A stretch of 64,000 nucleotides of DNA from JBGSUZ01 sp964404895 (GCA_964404895.1 CAYOLV010000001.1:682001-746000), one strand, 5' to 3'. Shown: positions 1 through 9,506, counted from the stretch's first letter. Notes: generated from the sequence alone by a model not told the origin. Numbers and translations are program-made.

Positions 1-3000
1 CCGGAGGTGGAAAACCCAGGGTATCGGAATATTTCTTTTGATGAATTGAAAGCTGCCTATTCAGAACAAGTCCGAGGATTAATTCAAGGTGGAGTAGATT
101 TACTTTTGATTGAAACCATCTTTGACAGCCTTAATGCCAGAGCCGCTATATTTGCGGCGGAAGAAGTCTTTGAAGAAATGGGAAAGGCCTTACCTATTAT
201 GATTTCAGGCACATTGACCGACAAAAGCGGTAGAACCCTTTCAGGTCAAACTTTACAAGCCTTTGTAGCATCTATGAAGGGTGAGTTTGTCATCAGTATA
301 GGTTTGAACTGCGGGTTTGGTGCGGAACACTTGTCTAGCTATATACACGAGCTTTCTCGATCAACGGACTTACTGGTCAGCGTTTACCCCAACGCAGGTT
401 TGCCGAATCCTTTAGGGCTCTATGAAGAGGTACCCAAACTAACGGCGCACTACATTCATGAGCTGATTGAAAGTGGTGTGGTGAACATCCTTGGAGGTTG
501 TTGTGGAACAACCCCAGCACATATTCAAGCCATTGCAGAGGTGGCAGAAGGAAAATCTCCAAGAAAGCCACCCCATATAGAACCTACTACTGTTTTAGCA
601 GGGCTAGAATCCTTAGTCATTGAAAAATCTAAGAACTTTATCAATATTGGGGAGCGAACCAATGTTTCAGGCTCGTTGAAATTTGCCAAACTCATTCGAG
701 CAGGGCAGTATGAAGAGGCACTTTTCATTGCAAAAGATCAGGTAGAAAATGGTGGTCAGATTATTGATATTAATTTTGACGACGGTCTTTTAGACAGTGT
801 CAAAGAGATGGAAACCTTTTTAAGACTGATTGCTGCGGAACCAGACATTTCTAAAGTCCCTATTATGATTGATTCCTCTAAATGGGAAGTCCTCGAAGCG
901 GGGTTAAAATCCATACAAGGGAAATGTATTGTGAATTCCATCAGTTTAAAAAGCGGAGAGGCAGATTTTCTAGAAAAAGCCAAGAAAATCAAACGGTATG
1001 GCGCTGCTGTTGTGGTCATGGCATTTGATGAGAAGGGTCAAGCTGAAACTTTTGAGCAAAAAATCCATATTTGTAAGCGTGCATATGATTTATTAACTCA
1101 GGAAATTCATTTTGCTCCTGAAGATATTATTTTTGATTGCAATATTTTAGCCATTGGCACGGGCATTGAAGCCCATAATTCATATGGGATGGACTATATA
1201 AAGGCAGTGGCCTGGATTAAAGAGCATTTGCCATACGCCAAGACTAGCGGCGGGTTGAGCAATTTATCGTTTTCATTTAGAGGCAACAATCCTGTGAGGG
1301 AGGCAATGCACTCCGTATTTCTCTATCACGCCATTAAAGCAGGTCTAGATATGGCGATTTTGAACCCTGGTATGATTCAAATTTATGATGAAATTGATCC
1401 AGAACTTTTGGAAAAGGTGGAAAGGGTCGTTTTAAACAAAGACAAGGATGCCACAGACAAGTTAATTCAATACGCCCAGAATTTTGCTGGAAATGTGGAA
1501 GAAAAGGAATCTAGTCAGCACGTTTGGAGAGAAGCTTCTCCAGAAGAACGTATTAAAACGGCCTTAATGAGAGGCATTACTGAATACTTGGAAGAGGATT
1601 TGGAAGCAGTCAAGAAGACCATTCCCACCGCGCTAGAAATCATTGAAGGACCATTAATGAACGGCATGAGGGCGGTAGGCAACCTCTTTGGACAGGGAAA
1701 AATGTTTCTGCCTCAAGTCGTGAAAAGTGCCAGAGTTATGAAAAAAGCTGTAGGGTTTTTAATGCCTTCCATTGAAGCAGAAAATCTGGGAAAAGCCAGT
1801 CACTCAGCTGGAAAAGTTCTTATTGCAACTGTCAAAGGGGATGTTCACGACATCGGAAAAAACATTGTCGGTATTGTCCTTCAGTGTAACAATTTTGAAG
1901 TCATCGACCTAGGGATTATGGTGCCACCTGAGGAAATTTTGGAAAGGGCGGTGGCTGAAAAGGTAGACTTGATTTGTCTCAGCGGCTTGATTACCCCTTC
2001 TTTAGACGAAATGGTAACTGTAGCAGAGCTGATGGCACACAAAGGGATGACGATTCCATTGATTATTGGGGGGGCAACCACATCGCAACTCCACACGGCT
2101 CTAAAAATAGCCCCAAAGTACAGTGGAGCTGTGATTTATTCCACAGATGCCCCTCATGCAGTACACTGTGCGAAAAGTTTGATGGACCCCCTTCAAAAAC
2201 CCGTCTTCTTGAAAGAAATTTATGAAGGCTATAAGGCAGTTATTACTCTTTCGGAGACTCATAAAAGTCCTCTTGTAAGTCTGGCTTATGCGAGAGATCA
2301 CAAACCTGTATTTGATTTTAACGAGAAAACCATTCAAAAACCTAATCAACTGGGCATTATTCCTATCCAAAATGTTAGCGTCTTAGACTTAATCCCTTAC
2401 ATCGACTGGACGTTCTTTATGACGGCTTGGGAGTTGAATAAACCATTTCCAGCTATACTGGAAGATTCCGAAATGGGAGAAGCGGCTAAAAAACTCTATG
2501 CAGATGGCCTTGCCTGCTTGGAACGGTTTAAAAATGAAATTGTCCCGCGCGGGGTAATTGGTCTTTTTAAAGCAGAAAGTGTTGTAGATGGCATTCGAAT
2601 CTACAGTGACCCGTGGGTTGAATTAGAGTTGTTCAGACAGCAAAAGGAGGGCAGCGATTATCTGTGCCTGTCCGATTTTGTCTCCACAGCAGGAGAGGGG
2701 AAAACGGACTATATAGGGGCTTTTGCAGTGACTGCAGGTGCAGAAATTAAAAGGATAGCGGAGAGTCTGTCACTTGCTGGAGACGACTACACGGCACTTT
2801 TAGTAAAAAGTTTAGGCGATCGATTGGCAGAGGCTTTTGCTGAAAAACTCCACGAAGAGGTTCGTAAAAAATATTGGGGTTATGCGCCAAATGAAGCGCT
2901 GAGTAAGGAAGCGTTATTAAGAGGCGAGTACAGAGGGATTCGACCTGCAATTGGCTATCCTTCACTGATTGACCACTCTCAAAAGGTCAAATTACTGGAA

Positions 3001-3216
3001 TTGTTACAGGGAGAAATCCATACGGGAATAACTTTGACTTCCTCATATATGATGGATCCTGGCAGCAGTCTTTGTGGTCTCTATTTTGCCCACCCTAAGG
3101 CTAAGTATTTTGACGTCAACCATATTGGAAAAGACCAGACAGAAGACTACGCCAACCGCTCTGCAACAGCGGTTGCGACTATAGAAAAGCGCATAGGCAC
3201 ACGCATTAAGTATTGA
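1..3216 (+). CDS. metH: Cobalamin-dependent methionine synthase, 5'-truncated by window edge
   Basis: Transfers a methyl group from methyltetrahydrofolate to homocysteine through B12, giving methionine in the cytoplasm. The frame is open from base 1, so the GTG at position 7 is internal; roughly the first 150 residues of the homocysteine domain lie outside the window. Zinc-ligand cysteines are visible in GLNCGFG and GGCCGTTP. Next come the pterin-binding domain (from about residue 215, NIGERTNVSG), the B12 cap, the cobalamin domain with the DxHxxG motif (VHDIGKN, about residue 618) and a complete C-terminal AdoMet reactivation domain (RPAIGYPSLIDH). It is therefore the long E. coli-type enzyme, not the split form that lacks the reactivation domain. 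The stop is followed directly by a promoter for the next gene, so it probably ends its transcription unit. Confidence 0.97.
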   Translation, partial: PEVENPGYRNISFDELKAAYSEQVRGLIQGGVDLLLIETIFDSLNARAAIFAAEEVFEEMGKALPIMISGTLTDKSGRTLSGQTLQAFVASMKGEFVISIGLNCGFGAEHLSSYIHELSRSTDLLVSVYPNAGLPNPLGLYEEVPKLTAHYIHELIESGVVNILGGCCGTTPAHIQAIAEVAEGKSPRKPPHIEPTTVLAGLESLVIEKSKNFINIGERTNVSGSLKFAKLIRAGQYEEALFIAKDQVENGGQIIDINFDDGLLDSVKEMETFLRLIAAEPDISKVPIMIDSSKWEVLEAGLKSIQGKCIVNSISLKSGEADFLEKAKKIKRYGAAVVVMAFDEKGQAETFEQKIHICKRAYDLLTQEIHFAPEDIIFDCNILAIGTGIEAHNSYGMDYIKAVAWIKEHLPYAKTSGGLSNLSFSFRGNNPVREAMHSVFLYHAIKAGLDMAILNPGMIQIYDEIDPELLEKVERVVLNKDKDATDKLIQYAQNFAGNVEEKESSQHVWREASPEERIKTALMRGITEYLEEDLEAVKKTIPTALEIIEGPLMNGMRAVGNLFGQGKMFLPQVVKSARVMKKAVGFLMPSIEAENLGKASHSAGKVLIATVKGDVHDIGKNIVGIVLQCNNFEVIDLGIMVPPEEILERAVAEKVDLICLSGLITPSLDEMVTVAELMAHKGMTIPLIIGGATTSQLHTALKIAPKYSGAVIYSTDAPHAVHCAKSLMDPLQKPVFLKEIYEGYKAVITLSETHKSPLVSLAYARDHKPVFDFNEKTIQKPNQLGIIPIQNVSVLDLIPYIDWTFFMTAWELNKPFPAILEDSEMGEAAKKLYADGLACLERFKNEIVPRGVIGLFKAESVVDGIRIYSDPWVELELFRQQKEGSDYLCLSDFVSTAGEGKTDYIGAFAVTAGAEIKRIAESLSLAGDDYTALLVKSLGDRLAEAFAEKLHEEVRKKYWGYAPNEALSKEALLRGEYRGIRPAIGYPSLIDHSQKVKLLELLQGEIHTGITLTSSYMMDPGSSLCGLYFAHPKAKYFDVNHIGKDQTEDYANRSATAVATIEKRIGTRIKY

Positions 3217-3231
3217 ACTGCGCATTGACCA

Positions 3232-3260
3232 TTGACCATATAAAAAAATATAGATATAAT
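3232..3260 (+). promoter_or_regulatory. Sigma-A-type promoter
   Basis: TTGACC (3232-3237), a 17-bp spacer and a perfect TATAAT (3255-3260) lie just after the metH stop. They would drive the small membrane-protein gene about 40 bp downstream. Confidence 0.6.
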
Positions 3261-3299
3261 GACAATAACTGTATTAAAAAAATTATATGATGAGTGGGT

Positions 3300-3587
3300 A
3301 TGAAAATGAAAAGAGTAATTATAGGGTGCTGTTTAGCAGCAGTAGGCAGTTTTTCAAGCGTGTGTTTTTTATTGGCAGTGTCCTTTTATGTGGATTCGTT
3401 ATCAGGTTGGTCTAGCCCTCCAGGACGTTTTTTTACAGCTTTCAGTGACACAGGCTTAAGCGTACTCCTATTCCCACTGCTGATTTCTATTGGGATCTTA
3501 GGCACAGGGTTGTACATTTTATGGCAAGAATATCAAGGTGACAAAAAAAGCATTTCTGTGGTTACCCTAAAAGACAATACTTTATAA
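3300..3587 (+). CDS. Small hypothetical membrane protein (95 aa)
   Basis: No family recognised. The protein has two predicted membrane segments, about residues 5-26 and 45-68, joined by a short loop containing SGWSSPPGRFF, and ends in a charged tail (WQEYQGDKKS). An upstream GTG at 3294 is possible, but ATG 3300 (or 3306) fits better; no strong ribosome-binding site is visible. A good promoter precedes it. Its 3' end overlaps the convergent YdcF-like gene by 26 bp. It could be a small inner-membrane accessory protein; no function can be inferred. Confidence 0.6.
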   Translation: MKMKRVIIGCCLAAVGSFSSVCFLLAVSFYVDSLSGWSSPPGRFFTAFSDTGLSVLLFPLLISIGILGTGLYILWQEYQGDKKSISVVTLKDNTL

Positions 3588-4320
3588 GAGCCATAACCTC
3601 TCGAATATAGACGACGGGCATCATATAACTGTCTATAGGCGCGTTTAAATAGCCACCTTCTAAGCCAGTATTTTGGGCAATGAGTTGTGCTCTAAAAATA
3701 TGAAAAGTATTCGTCGTAAATGCGACTTCATAATCCTTTTTGAAATATTGATCCAGCAGGTGTTTTGAGAACTTAAAATTCTCAACTGTGCTGGTTGAAA
3801 GATCCTCCAAAATAATTTGATTTTGGGGGATTCCTTTTTGTGTCAAATACCTTTTCATTGCCAAGGCCTCAGAAATAGTTTCACCATCGCCTTGTCCCCC
3901 AGAGACAACAATAATGACCTCAGGATTCTTTTGATGGTATTGAACGGCTGTATCCAATCGAAATTGCAAAACTCTTGAAACCTGTTCGCCGTGTATACCT
4001 GCGCCCAGTACAATCAATGCATCCTCAGAATAAGTTACTGTATCCTTTTGACCGTAGATTGCAAGAAATGAGATACACCCCATATAAAGTGCAAAACACA
4101 AAATACTCAAGGTGTAAATCCATTTTTTCCATCCCTTAGTACATGTTTTCTTTAACCAAGACCATAAACATGCCCATGAGAAGCAAAAAAGCCCAAGGCC
4201 TATGGTTGCTACAAGTCCAATATTAAAGTTGATGATTGTACTGAGAACTGCACCGTTCATAATTAGTAAAAGTCCTAGACCTCCTAAAAGAAGGCGAACT
4301 CCAAGCTCAATTTTTTTCAT
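3562..4320 (-). CDS. YdcF/SanA/ElyC-family (DUF218) membrane protein
   Basis: The N-terminus has about three membrane segments (residues 8-90), followed by a DUF218 domain. Family hallmarks are ALIVLGAGI, VVSGGQGDGETISEA and the ILEDLSTSTVENF segment. Relatives (SanA, ElyC, YdcF) influence envelope integrity or bind nucleotide-like ligands, and their biochemical role is not settled. The frame could open at 4479, but the start at 4320 is preceded by AAAGGA at good spacing and by the expected short basic leader MKKIELG. The upstream extension would be non-hydrophobic and has no ribosome-binding site. It is divergent from the beta-lactamase-family gene. Confidence 0.85.
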   Translation of the reverse strand: MKKIELGVRLLLGGLGLLLIMNGAVLSTIINFNIGLVATIGLGLFCFSWACLWSWLKKTCTKGWKKWIYTLSILCFALYMGCISFLAIYGQKDTVTYSEDALIVLGAGIHGEQVSRVLQFRLDTAVQYHQKNPEVIIVVSGGQGDGETISEALAMKRYLTQKGIPQNQIILEDLSTSTVENFKFSKHLLDQYFKKDYEVAFTTNTFHIFRAQLIAQNTGLEGGYLNAPIDSYMMPVVYIREVMALIKYCLLG

Positions 4321-4500
4321 AGGGCATCCTTTCTGAATAGGCAGATGACCACATGAAATGATAACTCTGCCTAAAGCCATTATAACTTGTAAAGAATACC
4401 CATAGATATTACTTTTTATTGTCAATTTTCTCAATCCCTTGGCATCCTTAACAAAACTGTTTAGACTAGACCTAGACATAAAACTTGAGGAGGGTACAAA

Positions 4501-5607
4501 ATGAAAAAGAGAATTTCTCTGATCTTAGTGATCATGATGCTGATAAGTTCCATTTCCGTGTGTTACGCAAGTGAAGCAACTTTAGCACAACAAATCGATT
4601 TAATCATTAAAAGCAACATTAAGTCCAGCCAGTTTAGCGGTTCGGTTATTTTGGCACAAAAGGGAAAGGTGTTACTCAATAAGGGATACGGGTATGCAAA
4701 TTTGGAATATAATATTCCCAATAGCCCTAAGACAGTTTACCGTATAGGCTCTCTCAGCAAGCAATTGACTGCAGTAGCCGTGTTAAAATTGGAAGAACAG
4801 AAGAAGTTAAAACTAAGCGATCCTATCTCAATGTATGTTCCAGATTTCCCAAGAGGGGATGAAATCACATTAGATATGTTGCTTCACCATACCTCTGGGT
4901 TAACAGATCAGACCAAGCAAACAGGGTTGACGGCAGAACAATTGACCCGTGTTTCACATACTCCTGAACAATTGGTTGAAATGATTAAGACTGAAAAGTT
5001 AGGTTATGAGCCGGGTAAAACTTATTTTTACAGTAATCATGGTTATATTCTGCTGGGTTATGTGATTGAAAAAACTTCTGGCACAAGCTATTTTTCTTAT
5101 CTGAAAAAAGAAATATTGACCCCACTTGGAATTAGCGGTATTCAATACGATGATAATAAAACAATTATTCCAAACAGAGCTGAAGGGTATCAAGTGGTAG
5201 AGGGTAAAAAGGTAAAAGCAGACTGGATTGACATGAGCAATCCTTATGCAGCAGGGGCTTTGGTTGGAACTACAGAAGCTTACTTAAAATGGCAAAGAAA
5301 TTACAACAATACAAAGTTGCTGACGAAAGCTTCTTGGGAGAAATTCTTTAAAACGGGAGTCAAGACCAATCGGACTGAGTTAATAGACGAGCACTACGGT
5401 TTAGGGGTTATGTTGACAGCCTTTAAAATGACTTCAGGGAAAATTGCAAAAATCTCCTATCACTTAGGTGGTGTCAACGGGTTTAGAGCGTTCCAAATTC
5501 ATATTGACAGCATTGACTTAGATTTAATCATACTCTCTAATAATGAATCTATCGCTCTTGAAGATATGTTATACCAGTTACTCTTTACACTGACGGCAAT
5601 ACTTTAA
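4501..5607 (+). CDS. Secreted beta-lactamase-fold serine hydrolase (class C/EstB-like)
   Basis: A member of the beta-lactamase family PF00144, which includes AmpC, D-Ala-D-Ala carboxypeptidases and esterases. A Sec signal peptide covers residues 1-23 (cleavage near CYASE). The SxxK nucleophile motif is S84-L-S-K87, the YxN motif appears as YSN (about residue 178), and the third motif is HLGG near the C-terminus in place of KTG. An HxG third box is common in esterase/peptidase members, so antibiotic resistance should not be assumed. A GAGGAGG ribosome-binding site precedes ATG 4501. The next gene follows after 12 bp, so the two are probably cotranscribed. Confidence 0.88.
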   Translation: MKKRISLILVIMMLISSISVCYASEATLAQQIDLIIKSNIKSSQFSGSVILAQKGKVLLNKGYGYANLEYNIPNSPKTVYRIGSLSKQLTAVAVLKLEEQKKLKLSDPISMYVPDFPRGDEITLDMLLHHTSGLTDQTKQTGLTAEQLTRVSHTPEQLVEMIKTEKLGYEPGKTYFYSNHGYILLGYVIEKTSGTSYFSYLKKEILTPLGISGIQYDDNKTIIPNRAEGYQVVEGKKVKADWIDMSNPYAAGALVGTTEAYLKWQRNYNNTKLLTKASWEKFFKTGVKTNRTELIDEHYGLGVMLTAFKMTSGKIAKISYHLGGVNGFRAFQIHIDSIDLDLIILSNNESIALEDMLYQLLFTLTAIL

Positions 5608-5619
5608 TAGGAGGTCTCT

Positions 5620-6465
5620 ATGAGAGCTTTTAAAACAGCATTAGCTGTTTTGATTTGTATGTTAATTTCAACTTGGACACCTTTGCTGTCACCATTTTTC
5701 ATGAGCTTGGCCGCCATTATTACCATGCAAATCTCCACTTCAGATTCTCTAAAGATGGGAAGTGCTCGGGTCATAGGCACAGCAGTCGGGACGATTATAG
5801 GGCTGATTTTCGCACTGATTCAACCAGACAATATTGTACTTGCAGCGCTAGGAGTTTGGCTTTTAATTTTAATAATGAACAAATCCCACTGGAATACAGC
5901 TATTCAAATATCCACCTTCGTTTTTTTAGCCATTATGGTCAATATGAATGGACAAGATCCCTTTGTTTATAGCGCCTCAAGATTTATAGATACCCTCATA
6001 GGCGTTGTGATTGGCATTTCAGTGAATTATTTTGTGTTTCCTTATAATAACTTCAAGATTATTCAACAAAAATCTGAAGAATTGATTGAGTTGATGAGAT
6101 TTCACATCGTACCTCACTTGGAAAGGGACTTAAGCCAAATGAAGCCCCAACCCTTAGAGGAACTGCCGAATATTCGCCTTAAAGTATTGGCATTACGAGA
6201 CGAACTCAAGCTGTATAAAGATGAAGCTCAAGTTAAGAAAGTTGATCGAAATGATATATTGCCCTATGAAGAAAAATTTGAACTGTTGTGGGATATGTTT
6301 GAGCATATGAAACATTTGAACTTACTTTCTGAAGCTATTCAAAAGGCAGATCAAAACGATGATTGGGAAACCGATGAAGGGGCTCGAGTGCCCCTTCAAG
6401 AGTTGCTTATTGTTTACAAGTATCACTTGAATCAGATTGAAATGGACCTTTCTACGATTTCTTAA
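5620..6465 (+). CDS. ArAE/FUSC-type aromatic-acid exporter family membrane protein
   Basis: 281 residues. The first 150 are strongly hydrophobic, with about six membrane segments; the rest is a soluble, charged helical domain. This matches the Gram-positive ArAE_1/DUF939 group (YgaE/YqjA type), proposed to export aromatic acids or related compounds. The early segment MGSARVIGTAVGTIIG is typical of the glycine-rich helices of this family. AGGAGG lies 6 bp before ATG 5620. It follows the serine hydrolase closely and ends convergently, overlapping feoA by 14 bp. The substrate is unknown. Confidence 0.82.
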   Translation: MRAFKTALAVLICMLISTWTPLLSPFFMSLAAIITMQISTSDSLKMGSARVIGTAVGTIIGLIFALIQPDNIVLAALGVWLLILIMNKSHWNTAIQISTFVFLAIMVNMNGQDPFVYSASRFIDTLIGVVIGISVNYFVFPYNNFKIIQQKSEELIELMRFHIVPHLERDLSQMKPQPLEELPNIRLKVLALRDELKLYKDEAQVKKVDRNDILPYEEKFELLWDMFEHMKHLNLLSEAIQKADQNDDWETDEGARVPLQELLIVYKYHLNQIEMDLSTIS

Positions 6466-6682
6466 TGGTTTCAACCAAAATAGTAGCAGCAACTTTCTGG
6501 CTGATGGCAATTTGTGTGCGAAAAACTTCAATTAAGATAGGGCTCTGATGGTCTGAATAAATAACGCGGATTTGTGCGCCTTGAAAAACTCCCATACTCA
6601 TGAGTTTTGTCCTGAGTGAACGTTCTGCAATAAGCGTTTGAATTTTAACGTGGGTGCCGCTTTTAACCATGGTTAGGGGCAT
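6452..6682 (-). CDS. FeoA-domain protein
   Basis: A 76-residue stand-alone FeoA domain (SH3-like fold). Typical features are the hydrophobic strand KIQTLIAE, the conserved turn RTKLMSMGVFQGAQIRVI and the closing strand AISQKVAATILV. FeoA normally assists the FeoB ferrous-iron transporter, but no feoB is nearby, so its role here is open. The start at 6682 has AGAGGA 8 bp upstream and overlaps the last 20 bp of the HD-GYP gene, so translation is probably coupled. It may be the last gene of the GGDEF/HD-GYP/FeoA operon. Confidence 0.85.
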   Translation of the reverse strand: MPLTMVKSGTHVKIQTLIAERSLRTKLMSMGVFQGAQIRVIYSDHQSPILIEVFRTQIAISQKVAATILVETIKKS

Positions 6683-7487
6683 AAGTCATCCTCTTTAAAC
6701 TAAATTTGTTTGGTAAATTTGGAAATATCACAAACTGTTCTTCCTTTAATACAGACTTTAAGGAACTGAAAACATAAGCATCTAATTTCTCTGGACATTC
6801 TTTTTCAATGTGAGTTAATGCTTGGGCATAACTCAGTGAAGGCCTGTAATTCCTTTTGCTCGTAATAGCATCAAAAACATCTGCAACTGCAATGATTCTG
6901 TCAAATATGGAAAGCGAATCAGCTTCCAAACAAGAAGGATAGCCGCTTCCATCAATTCGTTCGTGGTGATTGTGTACCATTTGCAAACTTTCCTTTGGCA
7001 GCCAAGTTTCATTTTTGAGAAGACAATATCCTCGGACAGAATGGGTTTTGATGACTTTAAACTCTTCTTCAGTAAGATAACTGGGTTTATCCAAAATGAG
7101 TTTAGGAATCACCAGTTTTCCCATATCGTGCAAAAGGGCACCTAAGCCTGCGATTTTTTGATCTTCTTGTGAGCCTTTTAGTTGAGCTGCAATGTATACA
7201 GAAACCGCAGCACTTCTCATATTGTGACCCGCCAGAGAATGAAAGTCTCCGTCAATCATTTTGAGGAGTTTTGGAAGTGGAAACTGTTTCTGGGCACTAT
7301 CAATCAAGTCACTGACGTATTGAATTAACTGCAATTGAAAAATAGGCTGAATCCAATTAGCAGGTCGTGCATTATCACAGAAGTCTTTGTCTAAGGTGTT
7401 AAAATCACTGTCTATGACTAACTCCCGCAAAGTTTCATACATATTGTTCACGTTGGATATATGTTTGTTTAGCGTCAATTTTTTCAT
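6663..7487 (-). CDS. HD-GYP domain protein, probable c-di-GMP phosphodiesterase
   Basis: 274 residues. After an N-terminal helical region (1-95) comes an HD-GYP domain with H92 region NMRSAA, the HD motif in LLHDMGKL, HxHxE-like NHHERIDGSGYP and DVFDAITSKRNYR. HD-GYP enzymes hydrolyse c-di-GMP to pGpG or GMP using a bimetal centre. The GYP signature is intact. The start at 7487 has AAGGAAGG upstream and lies 53 bp inside the preceding GGDEF gene; an internal ATG at 7442 would give an 8-bp overlap but has no comparable site. The upstream cyclase supplies the opposing activity. Confidence 0.88.
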   Translation of the reverse strand: MKKLTLNKHISNVNNMYETLRELVIDSDFNTLDKDFCDNARPANWIQPIFQLQLIQYVSDLIDSAQKQFPLPKLLKMIDGDFHSLAGHNMRSAAVSVYIAAQLKGSQEDQKIAGLGALLHDMGKLVIPKLILDKPSYLTEEEFKVIKTHSVRGYCLLKNETWLPKESLQMVHNHHERIDGSGYPSCLEADSLSIFDRIIAVADVFDAITSKRNYRPSLSYAQALTHIEKECPEKLDAYVFSSLKSVLKEEQFVIFPNLPNKFSLKRMTYAPNHG

Positions 7488-8559
7488 TTATAAAACCTTC
7501 CTTGTCATGTGAGATGATTAAATTTCTACCAGAGTGTTTAGCCGTATAAAGCAGCTCGTCTACGCAGTCTACAAAAAGTGATTGTTCGTTTTTTGACAAT
7601 GAAATAGAAGAAACGCCTACGCCACCACTGATGGTTACAGGTATTCGCTGTTGGTCTATTTCAAAAGGGTAATTTTCGATTCGACTCCTAATGCGCTCTG
7701 CAATTTGACAGCCCACTGCTAAATCGGAAGCTGGTAATAAAATGGCAAATTCTTCGCCTCCATACCGCGCTGCAATATCAGTATTACGGACACATTCTTT
7801 GATAATTTGTGCCACTTCTCTTAGAATAAAATCCCCAGCAATATGGCCGTAGTCATCGTTAATTTTCTTGAAATTGTCGATATCCATCATGATCAGGGTC
7901 AAAGGGGTTTTAACCGCTGCAATGTTTTCAAGTGATTGGTAAAAGGCTTGGTGATTAAATAAATCGGTTAAAAAATCAGTTTTAGAAGACTTCTCTAGCA
8001 GGCGATTTTTATATTCTATTTCTTGCAAGATAAAATGATTTTCATCCATCAAGCGGTCAAATATTTTATTGATTTCGGAGACCAGAAAGCCCCAGAAAAA
8101 GATGCCTATACTTTGAACAATGATGGTAATGATGGATAGATCTGTTTGTGAAATCAGCTTTAGCTGGATTATACAAATCAACAAAGCAGAAACCATGCTG
8201 CTTTTTGTCACGTCTACATTGGGGCTGTGAAGACTATGGGTTAAAATTACCATTAGTGATAGAGGCATCATCGCACCGTGATAGGCAGGGTACATCAGAA
8301 TAAAAGTTGTAATAAGAAGCACATCTGCAAAAAATTGAAAATACCCCCAAGTAAGAGAATGTATTCGACGTTCTCTATTTTTAAGCCAATAAACGATTTC
8401 AATCATGTAATAGAATAATGCCAGTACAATAACGAAATTTCCTGCAGGATGTGGAATCAACTGAAACTGAAAATGGATGAGCATCATAAAAAGCAGGCTA
8501 GTCCAATGTGTGCCCATGTATAGTTCTTTAAAAATGTCTCCTTTATAAGTGGAAGACAT
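7435..8559 (-). CDS. Membrane diguanylate cyclase (GGDEF)
   Basis: 374 residues. Five or six membrane helices (about 15-165) form an unassigned sensor, followed by a short linker helix and a GGDEF domain. The active site is GGEEF in RYGGEEFAILL. An inhibitory I-site RxxD (RNTD) sits five residues upstream, so product feedback is expected. MDIDNFKKINDDYGH is the usual substrate- and metal-binding strand. The enzyme should make c-di-GMP from GTP at the membrane. AAAGGAG precedes the start. The gene overlaps the HD-GYP gene by 53 bp, which couples synthesis and breakdown genetically. Confidence 0.93.
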   Translation of the reverse strand: MSSTYKGDIFKELYMGTHWTSLLFMMLIHFQFQLIPHPAGNFVIVLALFYYMIEIVYWLKNRERRIHSLTWGYFQFFADVLLITTFILMYPAYHGAMMPLSLMVILTHSLHSPNVDVTKSSMVSALLICIIQLKLISQTDLSIITIIVQSIGIFFWGFLVSEINKIFDRLMDENHFILQEIEYKNRLLEKSSKTDFLTDLFNHQAFYQSLENIAAVKTPLTLIMMDIDNFKKINDDYGHIAGDFILREVAQIIKECVRNTDIAARYGGEEFAILLPASDLAVGCQIAERIRSRIENYPFEIDQQRIPVTISGGVGVSSISLSKNEQSLFVDCVDELLYTAKHSGRNLIISHDKEGFINEKIDAKQTYIQREQYV

Positions 8560-8648
8560 AGAAACACTCCTTTCTTAATTGAGAATTATTATCATTGTTA
8601 ATACAATAACAGAAAATCCTTTCCCTTGTATGCTTAAAATCCACTTGT

Positions 8649-8689
8649 CCAAAAAAAAGAAAAGCACTTCCAAAAATAATGGAAGTGCT
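8649..8689 (-). terminator. Intrinsic terminator after the MerR gene
   Basis: AGCACTTCCA (8663-8672) pairs with TGGAAGTGCT (8680-8689). On the minus strand the stem is followed by a T-rich run, the complement of AAAAAAAAGAAA. It ends the TipA-like transcript. Confidence 0.85.
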
Positions 8690-8719
8690 AAATAGGTAAA
8701 ATTCTAAAGATTTATTACC

Positions 8720-9484
8720 TTAGTGACCTGTATAAATACGGATAGCTTCTTTGAGGAAAGCAGCAGTACCCGGTTGTTCTTTGTCATAATATGCAGTGAA
8801 GCGCGGGTCCTCTGTGTACATTTGTGCGATGCCGTAATGGGCTTCTTTGTTATATTGTCCTTCAGGCCAATAGTAGTTGAGCCATTGACGGTGTAAGTCT
8901 GCTACTTTCTGAGCTATTTCACTTGAAGGGTCACCTAGCTTATAAGCTTCTGCTAAGAGGCTGGTCAATTCGTTGGAGAGGGCAGTGTGTTTTTCATGAT
9001 CCCCTTCGCTCATATTCATTATTTTCTCGTTAGAACTGTTGACCATGTCTTCCCCATACTTTTCTCTTATTTCTTTGCCGTATTTCATTTCATTCTCTTC
9101 GACCATTTTTTTCTTAAAGCCTTCAAATTTCTCTTTATCTGACATTAGGATTCTCCCTTCTGTATTTGCAATAGTTTTGTTCACATTTTCTATCAATTGA
9201 TCCAGCTGAGATCGTTTTTCAAGAAGTCTCTCTCGATGTGCCATCAGCGCTGCAGCACTGTTAAAATTAGGCGATGTAACAATGGTGTGAATCTCTTCTA
9301 AAGATACCCCCAGTTCCCGGTAAAAGAGGATCTGTTGAAGACGGTCAACTTCAAATTGACCATAAACCCGATACCCCGAAGAATTGATTCTCGCCGGCTT
9401 GAGAATGCCAATTTCGTCGTAGTACCGAAGGGTTCTGCTACTGACCCCCGCTAATTTGCCCAATTTCTGAATGGTATATTCCAT
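8720..9484 (-). CDS. MerR-family regulator with TipAS antibiotic-recognition domain
   Basis: 254 residues. An N-terminal winged helix (1-70) carries the MerR hallmark SSRTLRYYDEIGILKP. A dimerisation coiled coil spans about 75-115. The C-terminal TipAS-like domain (about 125-250) includes the motif QWLNYYWPEGQYNKEAHYGIAQMY. TipA-type proteins bind thiopeptide or other hydrophobic drugs and activate promoters, usually including their own. AGGAGG lies at good spacing before ATG 9484. The promoter just upstream has the long spacer and dyad expected of a MerR target, so it is probably autoregulated. No drug-efflux target is adjacent. Confidence 0.92.
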   Translation of the reverse strand: MEYTIQKLGKLAGVSSRTLRYYDEIGILKPARINSSGYRVYGQFEVDRLQQILFYRELGVSLEEIHTIVTSPNFNSAAALMAHRERLLEKRSQLDQLIENVNKTIANTEGRILMSDKEKFEGFKKKMVEENEMKYGKEIREKYGEDMVNSSNEKIMNMSEGDHEKHTALSNELTSLLAEAYKLGDPSSEIAQKVADLHRQWLNYYWPEGQYNKEAHYGIAQMYTEDPRFTAYYDKEQPGTAAFLKEAIRIYTGH

Positions 9485-9506
9485 GAGACCACCTCCTGAT
9501 AATTTA

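Noticed and set aside
4501..5607. Antibiotic-resistance beta-lactamase
   Set aside because: SxxK and YSN are present, but the third motif is HLGG and the family is mostly esterases and peptidases; resistance is not supported.
6452..6682. Part of a ferrous iron transport operon
   Set aside because: Only a FeoA domain is present; no feoB or iron box was seen nearby.
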